64,000 nt of DNA from Arthrobacter sp. zg-Y820. Lineage in GTDB: Bacteria > Actinomycetota > Actinomycetes > Actinomycetales > Micrococcaceae. Positions 37,140-44,825 of the stretch are shown in pieces. The translations under genes were made by a program, and so were the position numbers. The DNA lies in assembly GCF_030142155.1 (NCBI RefSeq), contig NZ_CP126247.1, forward strand, positions 1,984,001 to 2,048,000, read 5' to 3'. A model generated the notes under the pieces. It was not told where the DNA came from and searched no databases. It saw only the letters and a list, made by a program, of their open reading frames with translations. Each line of letters opens with the position of its first letter. The first letter of the stretch is position 1.

Positions 37140-37428
37140 GATTTTAGTTGCGAAGGCCACACTTTACGGCGTTCCGAATTACCGGACATCCGGCGAAAGT
37201 ACCTGTTTTTTGGAGTCGTGAGACCCGATCTGCGACTGAGCCTGCAGCCCCGCCAGCCAGAACCCGCCGTCGTCGTTCCTGCCAGGAGGCGGCGGACGGG
37301 ACTGGAGGGGTAGGGAGACAGGGGCCAGGCACTCTGGACGGGGGACAGGGGGCAAGGGTAAGGAACAAAGGCCAGGGAACAGGGCATGGGCTCTGGAGGC
37401 GGACCAGCTGCGTGGCTAAAGTGCAAAC

Positions 37429-37920
37429 GTGGAGCCCTCCCATCATCAACGGCTCAGCCGAACTTTCGTGTGGGTCGCGTGCGCCGCGGGTGCGGTGCAC
37501 GCAGCCTTCAGCCTGTACTGGGCCGTCGGCGGCAGGTGGCTTCTGGCCACAGTGGGTGCATGGGCTGTCGAGCACGCAACCCAAGCTCCGCTTGAGGCGG
37601 GTCTGGTGCTGGGCGCCATCGGCACGGCAAAGCTGCTGGCCGCCGCGATTCCGCCAGCGGTTATCTACGGGCAACTGCCGTGGCAACGGTTCTGGCGTGC
37701 CCTGAGCTGGATCGGCGGCATCTTTCTGACAATCTACGGGGCGGCTAACACCGTCACCGGCGCTGCGGTGCTGGCGGGAGCCATCCGTCCGGCAGGCGGT
37801 TACGACGCCGCCGCAATGGTTGGCCACGCCTGGCTCTGGGATCCTCTGTTTCTCGTGTGGGGTGCAGCGTTGTGTCTGGCCCTCTGGTTCTCCCGCAAGG
37901 AGCCACAGTCTCTTCCGTAA
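37429..37920 (+). CDS. DUF3995 family membrane protein
   Basis: The 163-residue protein has four predicted membrane helices: FVWVACAAGAVHAAFSLYWAVGG, GLVLGAIGTAKLLAAAIPPAV, LSWIGGIFLTIYGAANTVTG and AWLWDPLFLVWGAALCLALWFS. This is the DUF3995 layout, including the WDPLFLVWG motif in the last helix. The start is a GTG at 37429. The family has no assigned function. It converges on the ECF sigma factor gene with 35 bases between stops. The 268 bases upstream hold no gene and are strikingly G/A-rich on the plus strand. Confidence 0.82.
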   Translation: MEPSHHQRLSRTFVWVACAAGAVHAAFSLYWAVGGRWLLATVGAWAVEHATQAPLEAGLVLGAIGTAKLLAAAIPPAVIYGQLPWQRFWRALSWIGGIFLTIYGAANTVTGAAVLAGAIRPAGGYDAAAMVGHAWLWDPLFLVWGAALCLALWFSRKEPQSLP

Positions 37921-37955
37921 ATCAGTGTCTTCCTTAAATCAGGGTCCCCACTGAA

Positions 37956-39218
37956 TCAGCCCCCGGCCGCCCGCCGTTCCAGCATCTCGCGCTCGCGGAC
38001 ATTCTTGGCCAGTGCTGCGGCTGCGGCGAATTCTCCGCGCGCCTCCTCCAACCGGCCAAGACGAACCAGCAGTTCGGCACGGACGCCGGGAAGCAGATGC
38101 GACCGGCGGAGGGTACCCTGAGCCACAAGCTGGTCCACGATGGCGAGGGCGGTGGCCGGCCCCGTGGCCATGGACACCGCCACGGCTCGGTTGAGCTCGA
38201 CCACCGGGCTGGGCGCCACCTGCCCGAGCGCCTCATACAGCAGCACAATCTGCGCCCAATCGGTGCCGTCAAGACGGGGAGCCACGGCATGGCATTCCGC
38301 GATGGCCGCCTGCAGGGCGTAGCTTCCCCGCCCCCGGCCCAGCGAATCGGCCCGGGCAAGGGCGGCCCGGGCGCGCTGGATCTGAGTCCGGTCCCACTGC
38401 GTCCGGTCCTGGTCGGCCAGCAGCACCGCAGAGCCGTCGGGCCGGGTCCGGGCCGAAAAGCGCGAGGCCTGGAACTCCATGAGGGCGACGAGCGCCTGGG
38501 CCTCAGGCTCCTGCGGCACCAGTCCGGCCAAAATCCGCCCGATCCGCAGTGCTTCACCGGCCAGATCAGGTCTGATCCAGGTGTCCCCGGAAGTTGCAGC
38601 GTACCCCTCAGTGAACATGAGGTAGACGACACCCAAAACACCGCCGAGCCGTGGCCCCCATTCATTTGGTTCGGGGACTTCGAACGGAACCTTGGCGGCG
38701 GCAAGGGTTTTCTTGGCCCTGACAACGCGCTGCTGCACGGTGGCAGCCGGGAGGACGAAAAGCCGGGCGATCTGTTCGGTGCTCAGGCCGCCGACGACCC
38801 GCAGGGTCAGGGTGACCTGAGCCTGCCGGGACAGCACCGGGTGGCAGGCAGTGAACATCAGGCGGAGCACATCGTCGGGCACCGGATTCCAGTCCACGCC
38901 GCCTTCGTCCGGCATTCCGGTTGCCAGCACCTGGTACCGGTCTTCCAACCTGTCGGCCCGCCGCCAGGCATCGATGGCCCTGCGCTTGGCGACGGTGGTG
39001 AGCCAGGCTGCCGGATTGCGCGGCACTCCGGCCTGCGGCCACTGCGCCAGGGCCTCGGCAACGGCCTCCTGGGCGACGTCCTCCGCAAGACTGACGTCAC
39101 CGGTGACGCGGGCCAACGCCGAGACAATGCGGGCACCCTCGATGCGCCAGACCGCCTCAAGGCGGCGGCTCACAGCCGCCGCCGGGGGAGAGGCAGCTCC
39201 GGGCTGATCCGTGGCCAT
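37956..39218 (-). CDS. ECF42-type RNA polymerase sigma factor
   Basis: The 420-residue protein has an ECF sigma-2 region (GDVSLAEDVAQEAVAEALAQWP) and a sigma-4 helix-turn-helix (GLSTEQIARLFVLPAATVQQRVVRAKKTL). A long C-terminal TPR-like domain of about 230 residues (DUF6596 type) follows, which marks the ECF42 group. ECF42 factors normally sit beside DGPF/YCII-domain proteins, as here (39680–40120), and direct transcription of them. The ATG at 39218 has AAGGAG 8 bases upstream. No anti-sigma factor gene is adjacent; in this group the C-terminal extension is thought to carry the control. An identical promoter precedes both genes. Confidence 0.93.
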   Translation of the reverse strand: MATDQPGAASPPAAAVSRRLEAVWRIEGARIVSALARVTGDVSLAEDVAQEAVAEALAQWPQAGVPRNPAAWLTTVAKRRAIDAWRRADRLEDRYQVLATGMPDEGGVDWNPVPDDVLRLMFTACHPVLSRQAQVTLTLRVVGGLSTEQIARLFVLPAATVQQRVVRAKKTLAAAKVPFEVPEPNEWGPRLGGVLGVVYLMFTEGYAATSGDTWIRPDLAGEALRIGRILAGLVPQEPEAQALVALMEFQASRFSARTRPDGSAVLLADQDRTQWDRTQIQRARAALARADSLGRGRGSYALQAAIAECHAVAPRLDGTDWAQIVLLYEALGQVAPSPVVELNRAVAVSMATGPATALAIVDQLVAQGTLRRSHLLPGVRAELLVRLGRLEEARGEFAAAAALAKNVREREMLERRAAGG

Positions 39219-39281
39219 GGCTCGCTCCTTCACCGAAGTAAGGACGCTGTGCAGGAACACTGTCTGCGTCTTCTACTATCC

Positions 39282-39308
39282 CGTCGATTCGAACTCAGGG
39301 ATATCGAC
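39282..39308 (-). promoter_or_regulatory. ECF42-type autoregulatory promoter of the sigma factor gene
   Basis: On the minus strand GTCGATAT (from 39308) and CGACG (39286–39282) are separated by 16 bases after GTCGAT. The same elements and spacing precede the DGPF gene. The -10 box lies 64 bases before the sigma start, exactly as at the DGPF gene, and the leader continues with a shared AGAAGACGCA segment. Confidence 0.75.
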
Positions 39309-39344
39309 GGCAGCTGGAAAAATAGCGGCGCCTTCCACAGGCTG

Positions 39345-39641
39345 TTCCTCCTCGCTGCACCGCGCTCTGCCGCCTGGCTCTGGATGCTGGCGCTGGCTGC
39401 CGTTTTCAGCCAGACCGCGATCAACCTGGCCCGCCCGCTCATCTCCTACAAGGTCCTAGCCCTCCGAGGTGACGCGGCGGCGGTGGGCGCGGTCTCGGCG
39501 TCGTTCGCTCTGCTGCCCGGGATGGCGGGACTGGCCGCGGCTCCGCTGGGACCCAGCGGAGCCGTCTGGACTTCCTGTTTGGTGATGTCGCTGAGTGCTG
39601 CCGTGAAGGCGCCCTCGGCGAGGCGGGGCAAGGACGCCTGA
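39345..39641 (+). pseudogene. MFS transporter, internally deleted remnant
   Basis: The frame encodes the first MFS helices (SAAWLWMLALAAVFSQTAINLARPLISYKVLAL through AVSASFALLPGMAGL) and then jumps to what looks like an extreme C-terminal tail (LGPSGAVWTSCLVMSLSAA). About 300 central residues are missing. No start codon with an SD is visible. It lies between the ECF42 sigma gene and its DGPF partner on the opposite strand. It appears to be a deletion remnant of a transporter. Confidence 0.7.
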
Positions 39642-39679
39642 CCCGGGGCTCGTCGTTGTGGTGAGCCGCCGCTGTTCAG

Positions 39680-40120
39680 CTACCCGTTCTCAGCGCGCAG
39701 CTTTTCTTCGACGTCGCGCCATCCCTCTTCCTTTTGGATGTACTCGTTGTCCGCGAAGTCGGCAAAGTCCGAGGCATCAGTGACCCGGCGGACTTCCAGC
39801 TTTGATCCGGGTCCGAGGGGGCAACGGCCCGCCCACCCCGCAGCCTCTTCCTTCGAGGCGGCCTGAATGATCCAGAAGCCGTTGAACAGTTCATGAGTCT
39901 CGCCGTATGGTCCGTCGGTTACCAGCGGCGGATCCTCGGCGAAGTCGACGACAAAGTTGTCCTGGATTGCGTCGGCCAGCCCCTCGCCGGCCAGCAGGAC
40001 GCCGGCGTTGATCATTGACTCGTTGTAGGCGCCCATCTGGTTGATGACCTCTTCCATGGGCAGCTTTTGATAGGCCGCCTTGGCCTCGTCGGTGGAACGC
40101 ATGATGAACATGTACTTCAT
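39680..40120 (-). CDS. DGPF/YCII-related protein, ECF42 partner
   Basis: The 146-residue protein starts MKYMFIMRSTDEAK and carries the DGPYGET motif of DGPF-domain (YCII-related) proteins. An ELFNGFWIIQAASKEEAAGWAGRCPL segment completes the fold. These are small dimeric cytosolic proteins of unclear enzymatic role that are the typical targets of ECF42 sigma factors. The ATG at 40120 follows AAGGAGCAGG; an in-frame extension to 40150 was rejected. The gene is co-oriented with the sigma gene but separated from it by an MFS remnant and has its own ECF42-type promoter. Confidence 0.92.
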   Translation of the reverse strand: MKYMFIMRSTDEAKAAYQKLPMEEVINQMGAYNESMINAGVLLAGEGLADAIQDNFVVDFAEDPPLVTDGPYGETHELFNGFWIIQAASKEEAAGWAGRCPLGPGSKLEVRRVTDASDFADFADNEYIQKEEGWRDVEEKLRAENG

Positions 40121-40183
40121 GGCCTGCTCCTTAGTCGCGGTGGGGGACACGCTGGGGGAAGCACTGTGCGTCTTCCACTATGT

Positions 40184-40210
40184 CGTCGTTCGGGGCTCCG
40201 GAATATCGAC
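40184..40210 (-). promoter_or_regulatory. ECF42-type promoter of the DGPF gene
   Basis: On the minus strand TGTCGATATTCC (GTCGAT at 40210–40205) and CGACG (40188–40184) are separated by 16 bases. The -10 is 64 bases before the ATG at 40120, the same distance as in the sigma gene. The downstream leader shares AGAAGACGCA with that gene. TGTCGA matches the published ECF42 -35 motif. Confidence 0.8.
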
Positions 40211-40266
40211 AGCGGCAAAAAACTGCTTAGCCCTTCACCGGCCCGCGCGCCGCGGCCGCATCAGTT

Positions 40267-40400
40267 CTATTGACCAGGTTGGGACATGGCCGCGACTGCT
40301 CGTGGCTGCACCTTGCGGTAGATCGCAGGGCGGGAGATGGCAAGCAGTTCAGCCAGTCCAGCCTGGGCGTGCTCACCTTTGTCGTGCAGTGATGTTCCCG
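40267..40400 (-). pseudogene. Serine-recombinase-like C-terminal HTH remnant
   Basis: The minus-strand translation HAQAGLAELLAISRPAIYRKV resembles the C-terminal helix-turn-helix of resolvase/invertase-type serine recombinases. No catalytic domain is present upstream; the sequence before 40400 is unrelated. It is the only trace of a mobile element seen in this window. The short length limits confidence; an unrelated HTH fragment is the alternative. Confidence 0.45.
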
Positions 40401-40562
40401 GCGTCAACCCCGAAGGGCGCCAATACATCCCACTGAGCTGTGGGGCCGTGTTCGTTAGTCGAGCCGCGTGCAATCTTTCGCTCAGACAATGCAGATAAGG
40501 TGCCCTTACCGTGCATGTCACCGTACGGGTCTTACATGCATCGGCGGTGGCTATGGAATGTG

Positions 40563-40630
40563 GAGCTTTGCAGGAATGCTGAAGTGCACCGTGAGGGAGC
40601 TTTGCGGGAATGCTGAAGTGCACCGTGAGG
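40563..40630 (+). repeat. Two tandem copies of a 34-bp sequence
   Basis: Copies at 40563–40596 and 40597–40630 are identical except for one base (A at 40572, G at 40606). Each begins GAGCTTTGC and ends GCACCGTGAGG. They lie in a 317-base gene-free stretch (40401–40717) next to the recombinase remnant, so they may derive from a mobile element or be a simple tandem duplication. Confidence 0.85.
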
Positions 40631-40717
40631 GACCGGCTTACGGGCTACAAGAAGCTCGCTCACGAGGGCTGCTGGCAAGAGACTCTTAATCTGCGGCCCC
40701 TCGTCTAGGCTTCACCT

Positions 40718-40921
40718 ATGGCGAATAACCAGGGAAATAAGAACTCGGCTCCTTCTATGTTTCTGCCATTGACCTTCAGCCTGGTGGTACTCATTCTCGG
40801 GTTGTGGGTAAGCGTCGCTACCGGCGAGTGGATTGCGATGATTTGCGCCGCGGGACTGGTCGTGATCCCAGCAGGAACGTATGGTGGTGCACGGCGTCGA
40901 CCAAGGACCCCTGGCAAGTAG
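40718..40921 (+). CDS. Small two-helix membrane protein
   Basis: The 67-residue protein has two predicted membrane helices (FLPLTFSLVVLILGLWVSVA and EWIAMICAAGLVVIPAGTYGG) and a basic C-terminus (RRRPRTPGK), consistent with inside-positive topology. The start codon has no strong SD, so the transcript may be leaderless. No family is recognised. The compact amphipathic design supports a real gene in an otherwise decayed region. Confidence 0.55.
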   Translation: MANNQGNKNSAPSMFLPLTFSLVVLILGLWVSVATGEWIAMICAAGLVVIPAGTYGGARRRPRTPGK

Positions 40922-41088
40922 CCGGAAAGCAGCGGGTCGCTTCACCACCGAGGCCTCACCGCGATCCCATGGAGGATCGACTTTAGGGCGGCTCATCTCA
41001 GAATATCTGCGGCCGTTAGGCTGTGGATATGACTGCATGGAGCAGCTATCTGTTTGGGGTCTCGATTGTTTTCGGGGTGGCACGATAA

Positions 41089-41237
41089 TGCTTGCTGAGA
41101 AGCTGCCGGAATGGTGGCGGCCGGTGCTGGACCTTGCCATGGTGCTAGCTGCTTCTGCTTTCCTAACGTGCTCCGTTCTGGAATATCGACGTCGGAGCGG
41201 GCAGCCGGCATCGTTTCCGTGCACACTTTGCGTCTAA
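41089..41237 (+). CDS. Possible single-helix small membrane protein
   Basis: The 49-codon frame encodes one plausible membrane helix (PVLDLAMVLAASAFLTCSVL) followed by a basic EYRRR. An earlier short frame from 41028 (MTAWSSYLFGVSIVFGVAR, then stop) also encodes a hydrophobic segment, so the two may be halves of a frameshifted two-helix protein. There is no SD and no recognised family. Otherwise the 362 bases from 40922 to 41283 hold nothing identifiable. Confidence 0.25.
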
Positions 41238-41283
41238 GGTGCGTGGGGTCTGCGGATTGCAGCCGAATAGGAGAAATTTCGTT

Positions 41284-42033
41284 CTAGAGCGCCACGATGG
41301 TCCCTAAGACAAGTGGAAAGACAACAACGACACTCAGAAAAACGACGACGGCCGTGCGCCCCTTGGAATTACCCACGTTCACCGTCAAGCCGGTGCCTGT
41401 ACCGGTGCGCTTGGGGACCAGGACGTGCGGATCCTCGGGATTGTTGTAGAACCCGCCCACGGTCCAGAGCTTTTCCTCTTCCTGCTCTGCTGCAGTGGGC
41501 CGGATTCCCCTATCCAATGCGGTGCGGCGCGCCCAACGTGAAGCGGCCGCGTAGGAGGCCAAGACGACTCCAAGGATCAACGCGGTTAGTAAAAGCGCTG
41601 GCCACAAAGGAACATGATCCGGATTCTTCCAACCTGCCACCGTCAGAAATCCGACAATGACGGCTAACAGGACGGAGGTGCCGCCCAAGGCTGCCACCGT
41701 GCCGCGGATCATTCCTTCCCTGCGGTAGAGCCCCCACGGAGTAGCGTCCCTATCTGGGGGAACCATCATGGGCACCGCCGCGGTGATCAGAGACAGAAAG
41801 ATACTGACTCCGGCCCCCATCATCAAGGGGAAGAACACCGAGTTAAAGGACTTCGGGGACCAGGCATCAGGGTGCCCGCCTGCTCCCCAGTGGGTTGGAA
41901 CTGTATCTGGAAGCGAGTCATAGTTGATTGCCCCGTAGGCGAAGCAGGACGCCAGGATAAGGATCGCTATGGGATGCAGCAGCCAGACCGGCCCGCGGCC
42001 GCGAGTGGTCGGTGTCTCAATGCCGGCAATCAT
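41284..42033 (-). CDS. DUF1648/DUF5808 membrane protein
   Basis: The 249-residue protein has a first helix (PIAILILASCFAYGAIN) followed by YDSLPDTVPTHWGAGGHPDAW, the DUF1648 signature seen in SdpI-like proteins. Further helices follow (FFPLMMGAGVSIFLSLITAA, VLLAVIVGFLTVAG, ALLLTALILGVVLASY). A cytoplasmic LWTVGGFYNNPEDPHVLVPKR segment matching DUF5808 comes next, and the last helix is VVVFLSVVVVFPLVLG. Such proteins may take part in toxin immunity or envelope regulation. The ATG at 42033 begins at the first helix; the long frame to 42522 is antisense to the Nudix remnant. Confidence 0.82.
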   Translation of the reverse strand: MIAGIETPTTRGRGPVWLLHPIAILILASCFAYGAINYDSLPDTVPTHWGAGGHPDAWSPKSFNSVFFPLMMGAGVSIFLSLITAAVPMMVPPDRDATPWGLYRREGMIRGTVAALGGTSVLLAVIVGFLTVAGWKNPDHVPLWPALLLTALILGVVLASYAAASRWARRTALDRGIRPTAAEQEEEKLWTVGGFYNNPEDPHVLVPKRTGTGTGLTVNVGNSKGRTAVVVFLSVVVVFPLVLGTIVAL

Positions 42034-42224
42034 GATGGGTAGCCTAACCGGGGTGGGGACCGATGCATAACTAGATCGATCCGGGCGCGTTTCGTAACGA
42101 CAGGCACGTCTGCCATGCCATGTTCCTGTCGACAGCCTCCCGCCCCGGGTCGCGCTGGGGGATCGGCTTACGGGCACGGAGAGGTGCGTTGATCGGCACC
42201 TGGACCTTACGACAGAATGACGCG

Positions 42225-42675
42225 ATGAGCAGCGACGGCGGGTGGTGGGACATCTTGGACACCGAGGGAACGCCGACCGGAGAGATCTTTCGCAGGGGTG
42301 CTGAGGGGTGGCCGTCCGGATGCTTTCATCTGGTTGTCGCGGTCTGTGCACAGCGTGAGGAAGGCAATTGTGCTTACCCAGTGTGCAGCTAACGAGTTCC
42401 CATTCAGTTGGGAGCTCCGTTCCCGGGCCGGAGTGCTCTGGCTGGTGAATCGAGCGCGAATGCAGCGAGCCGGGAACTGCGGGAGGAGTCGGGTCTAAAT
42501 GTGGAGCCGTCGACACTGACACACCAATTGGCCGGTTTCGTCGAGACCTCAGCTCTCCTCGACTTCTACGTCACGCGCGAGGTCGAATGCGCGGCTGACG
42601 TTGCAACGTAGCGAAGTCATAGCGGCCGAGTGGTTGATGCCGGAGGTGATCGAACGGCGGCTGGCGGCGGCGTAA
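42225..42675 (+). pseudogene. Nudix hydrolase with multiple frameshifts
   Basis: The start (SSDGGWWDILDTEGTPTGEIFRRGAEGW, then CFHLVVAVCAQ) is the usual N-terminus of IPP-isomerase-like Nudix hydrolases. A frame change is needed near 42375, another near 42415 to reach GESSANAASRELREESGL, and a third near 42600 to reach SEVIAAEWLMPEVIERRLAAA. The catalytic core RELREESG of the Nudix box is intact, but no continuous reading frame remains. The ATG at 42225 is in the first frame. It is one of several broken genes in this interval. Confidence 0.78.
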
Positions 42676-42801
42676 TGGCAGATCCCTGGATCAACCGGCT
42701 GGACCCGCTATGGCCTTTGGTCAAGCGTGCGCTGAGCATTTCTCACTGAGGGATCGCCCTATGGGACAGCCCGGAGGAAGGCTCTGGCTAGAATCGGGGG
42801 C

Positions 42802-43416
42802 ATGACAACGGGGGATCGACGAACAAGAGCAGCAGCACGCACCGAGATGAACATCCGACGAAGCACGTATCTCAGGTCACCGAGTGGACAACTTGGCTCG
42901 ACGACTGCGGGTCTGGTGTTCGGTCTCGGACTAGCGGTCGCTGGCTGGTTCGCCATAGGACCCGATCACTTCGTCTACGCATTCGTTGTCCAGAGCGCCT
43001 TTCTCTTCATGGCGCTCCTGACAGGTCCAGCACTGGTGGACGTTGCCCGCTACCGCTACCGGGTCAGACCGTTCGAGCCACGGATTTACACCCTGCTGGG
43101 AGCGGAGGCACTCCGACGATTACTCGGCCTCGTCGGCTGGAACAGGATCATCGAACAGATGCGTCGAACAGAGCAAGGAGCATCAGTCACAGCCCGCTTC
43201 CTTAGAGGGACTGAGCAGTCCGAAACCGGTCACCTTCTCGGCTTCTCCGCCACCGCAGTACTGGCCATCATGGCCGCGGCTACATCACATCCTCGAGGTG
43301 CTGCACAGATTCTGCTTCTCGGGATGATCCTTCACTTGTATCCCGTCATGATCCAGCGCATCACGCGCTTTAGAATCACCAGCCGTCGAACCAACATCAA
43401 TGGAAGCGGACACTGA
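42802..43416 (+). CDS. Membrane protein, possibly CrtO-like acyltransferase family
   Basis: The 204-residue protein has four predicted membrane helices, with an N-terminal pair (TTAGLVFGLGLAVAGWFAIG and VYAFVVQSAFLFMALLTGPAL) and a C-terminal pair (LLGFSATAVLAIMAAATS and AAQILLLGMILHLYPVMIQ). The central PFEPRIYTLLGAEALRRLLG segment and the late ETGH and YPVMIQR motifs resemble the glycosyl-diaponeurosporenoate acyltransferase (CrtO) family, which otherwise acts on carotenoids. No carotenoid genes are nearby, so the assignment is tentative. ATG at 42802 has no strong SD. Confidence 0.65.
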   Translation: MTTGDRRTRAAARTEMNIRRSTYLRSPSGQLGSTTAGLVFGLGLAVAGWFAIGPDHFVYAFVVQSAFLFMALLTGPALVDVARYRYRVRPFEPRIYTLLGAEALRRLLGLVGWNRIIEQMRRTEQGASVTARFLRGTEQSETGHLLGFSATAVLAIMAAATSHPRGAAQILLLGMILHLYPVMIQRITRFRITSRRTNINGSGH

Positions 43417-43489
43417 AGGATCCTTCACCGGATGCTTCTTCCGGGCCCAGGTTGTTTCACGGGGCATGCTTGTTTTCGTGCCTTGGGTG

Positions 43490-43600
43490 TTTCGGTAAAC
43501 GAGTTGGCGCATCACGCCAAACCATCGCTTCTCTTGAAAGCGGACAATTCGACCCGGGTTACCCCCTGCTTTCCGTGTCGCTCACCTTTTCCAAGTATCG
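43490..43600 (+). pseudogene. XRE-type HTH regulator remnant
   Basis: One frame encodes VGASRQTIASLESGQFDPGYPLL, which is the recognition helix and turn of YazB/XRE-type HTH regulators (ASRQTI, LESGQFDPGYPL). The preceding and following residues do not match the family and no start codon with an SD exists. The remnant lies in a 356-base gene-free stretch (43417–43772) that otherwise shows nothing. Confidence 0.65.
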
Positions 43601-43838
43601 GTCGAACTCCTTTTCACCCCGGACCCGGAAGATCTTGAATCCGTCCAAGATCTGCCGAAAAGATGCTGACTTGTAGTCTGATTTATGCGGCAAGTAGATT
43701 TGCTAAATGGACGCAAGGGTTCCTGCCGTTCATTTCGACAGCTGTCTGGCAGTTGTGTTTTAGGGTGAAGCCATGACCCCCGCCACAGCTGACGTTTAGC
43801 GGCGCTTCGCAGAGATTGAAGCGCGTCCCACCTCGCCG

Positions 43839-44759
43839 ATGTACGCGGAGTGGGCGTCGTCCATTTCGGACGATCCGGCCGTGCTGGAATTGATCAGCGC
43901 GCTCCCGGGCATTAAAAAGCAGCCCAACCTGGTCTTTGCCGGCGCACGGTCCGCCGGTGCGCCGCTCGCCCCGTATCCCGAATTCCGCCATTGGCTTCTC
44001 AGGCATTGGCCCCGGGTTGAACCGATCATCAGGTCCCGGATGACCCAGACGAACGAGGCCAGCCGGTGCGCCGTGCTGCTGCCGCTGCTCAGCAGGATTG
44101 AGGGGCCGCTGGCGCTCATTGAAGCGGGAGCGTCGGCTGGTCTCTGCCTGTATCCGGATCGATACAGCTACCGCTATCGGAGCACGGCGGGGGAGCACCT
44201 TCTGCATCCGGCGGACGGACCCAGCGCCGTCGAGCTTCCCTGCTCCTTCGACGGCCCGACTCTGCCCTCCCGGCTGCCCGATGTGGTGTGGCGTGCCGGG
44301 ATCGACCTGAATCCCCTGGACGTTCGTGACAGCGCGGACCTTGAGTGGCTCGACACGCTCGTGTGGCCGGAACACGAGGCCCGCCGGACCCGCCTCCGGG
44401 CGGCGGCCTCCATCGTCGCAGCCGACCCGCCGCACCTGGTCCGGGGCGACATGGTGGAGGCCCTGCCCCGCCTGGTCTCCGAGGCTCCGAAGGACGCCAC
44501 GGTGGTCGTGTTCCACAGTTCAGTGCTGGTCTACCTGGACCAGGAGCGTCGCTCCCGCTTCCTGGACCTGGTGCAGTCCCTGGACGTGACCTGGATCAGC
44601 AACGAGGGGGAGCAGATTGTTCCGGCCATCGCAGCCCGCCTTCCCCGCGGCGCCGGCGGCAGGACCGTCCTGGCTCAGGACGGGACTCCCCGGGCGTTCA
44701 CCGGACCGCACGGACAAAGTTACGAGGCGTTCGAGCCGCTGGCAGCACTCGGGAAGTGA
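43839..44759 (+). CDS. DUF2332 family protein, with an in-frame stop near the original start
   Basis: The 306-residue protein is a DUF2332 member (KKQPNLVFAGARSAG, RMTQTNEASRCAVLLPLL, ALIEAGASAGLCLYPDRYSYRY, and FHSSVLVYLDQERR). Family N-termini continue upstream: RRFAEIEARPTSP precedes this start in the same frame, and the ATG at 43773 has an AGGGTGAAG site. However, codon 9 from there is TAG (43797–43799). Translation would then depend on the ATG at 43839 and lose about 13 conserved residues. Function is unknown, though the domain resembles a methyltransferase-like Rossmann fold. Whether the product is active is uncertain. Confidence 0.75.
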   Translation: MYAEWASSISDDPAVLELISALPGIKKQPNLVFAGARSAGAPLAPYPEFRHWLLRHWPRVEPIIRSRMTQTNEASRCAVLLPLLSRIEGPLALIEAGASAGLCLYPDRYSYRYRSTAGEHLLHPADGPSAVELPCSFDGPTLPSRLPDVVWRAGIDLNPLDVRDSADLEWLDTLVWPEHEARRTRLRAAASIVAADPPHLVRGDMVEALPRLVSEAPKDATVVVFHSSVLVYLDQERRSRFLDLVQSLDVTWISNEGEQIVPAIAARLPRGAGGRTVLAQDGTPRAFTGPHGQSYEAFEPLAALGK

Positions 44760-44790
44760 CAACCAGGGCGCCGCGCCGGGTTCACCCAAG

Positions 44791-44803
44791 TACACTGTGT
44801 ACA
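44791..44803. promoter_or_regulatory. Perfect palindrome upstream of the AAA ATPase gene
   Basis: GTACAC-T-GTGTAC is a perfect 6+6 palindrome around a single central base, 22 bases before the TTG start of the ATPase gene. It has the size of an operator, possibly for a GntR or similar repressor, and would block RNA polymerase or the start region. No cognate regulator is adjacent. Confidence 0.5.
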
Positions 44804-44825
44804 CAACTGTTCACAGGAGGACGTA

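Noticed and set aside
41174..41200. Third copy of the ECF42-like GTCGATATTCC element (minus strand)
   Set aside because: No CGACG -10 occurs at 16 bases, no credible minus-strand gene follows, and the bases also fit a small plus-strand reading frame.
40712..41224. Minus-strand frame of 170 codons
   Set aside because: No homology, no SD, and it overlaps better supported small membrane frames on the other strand.
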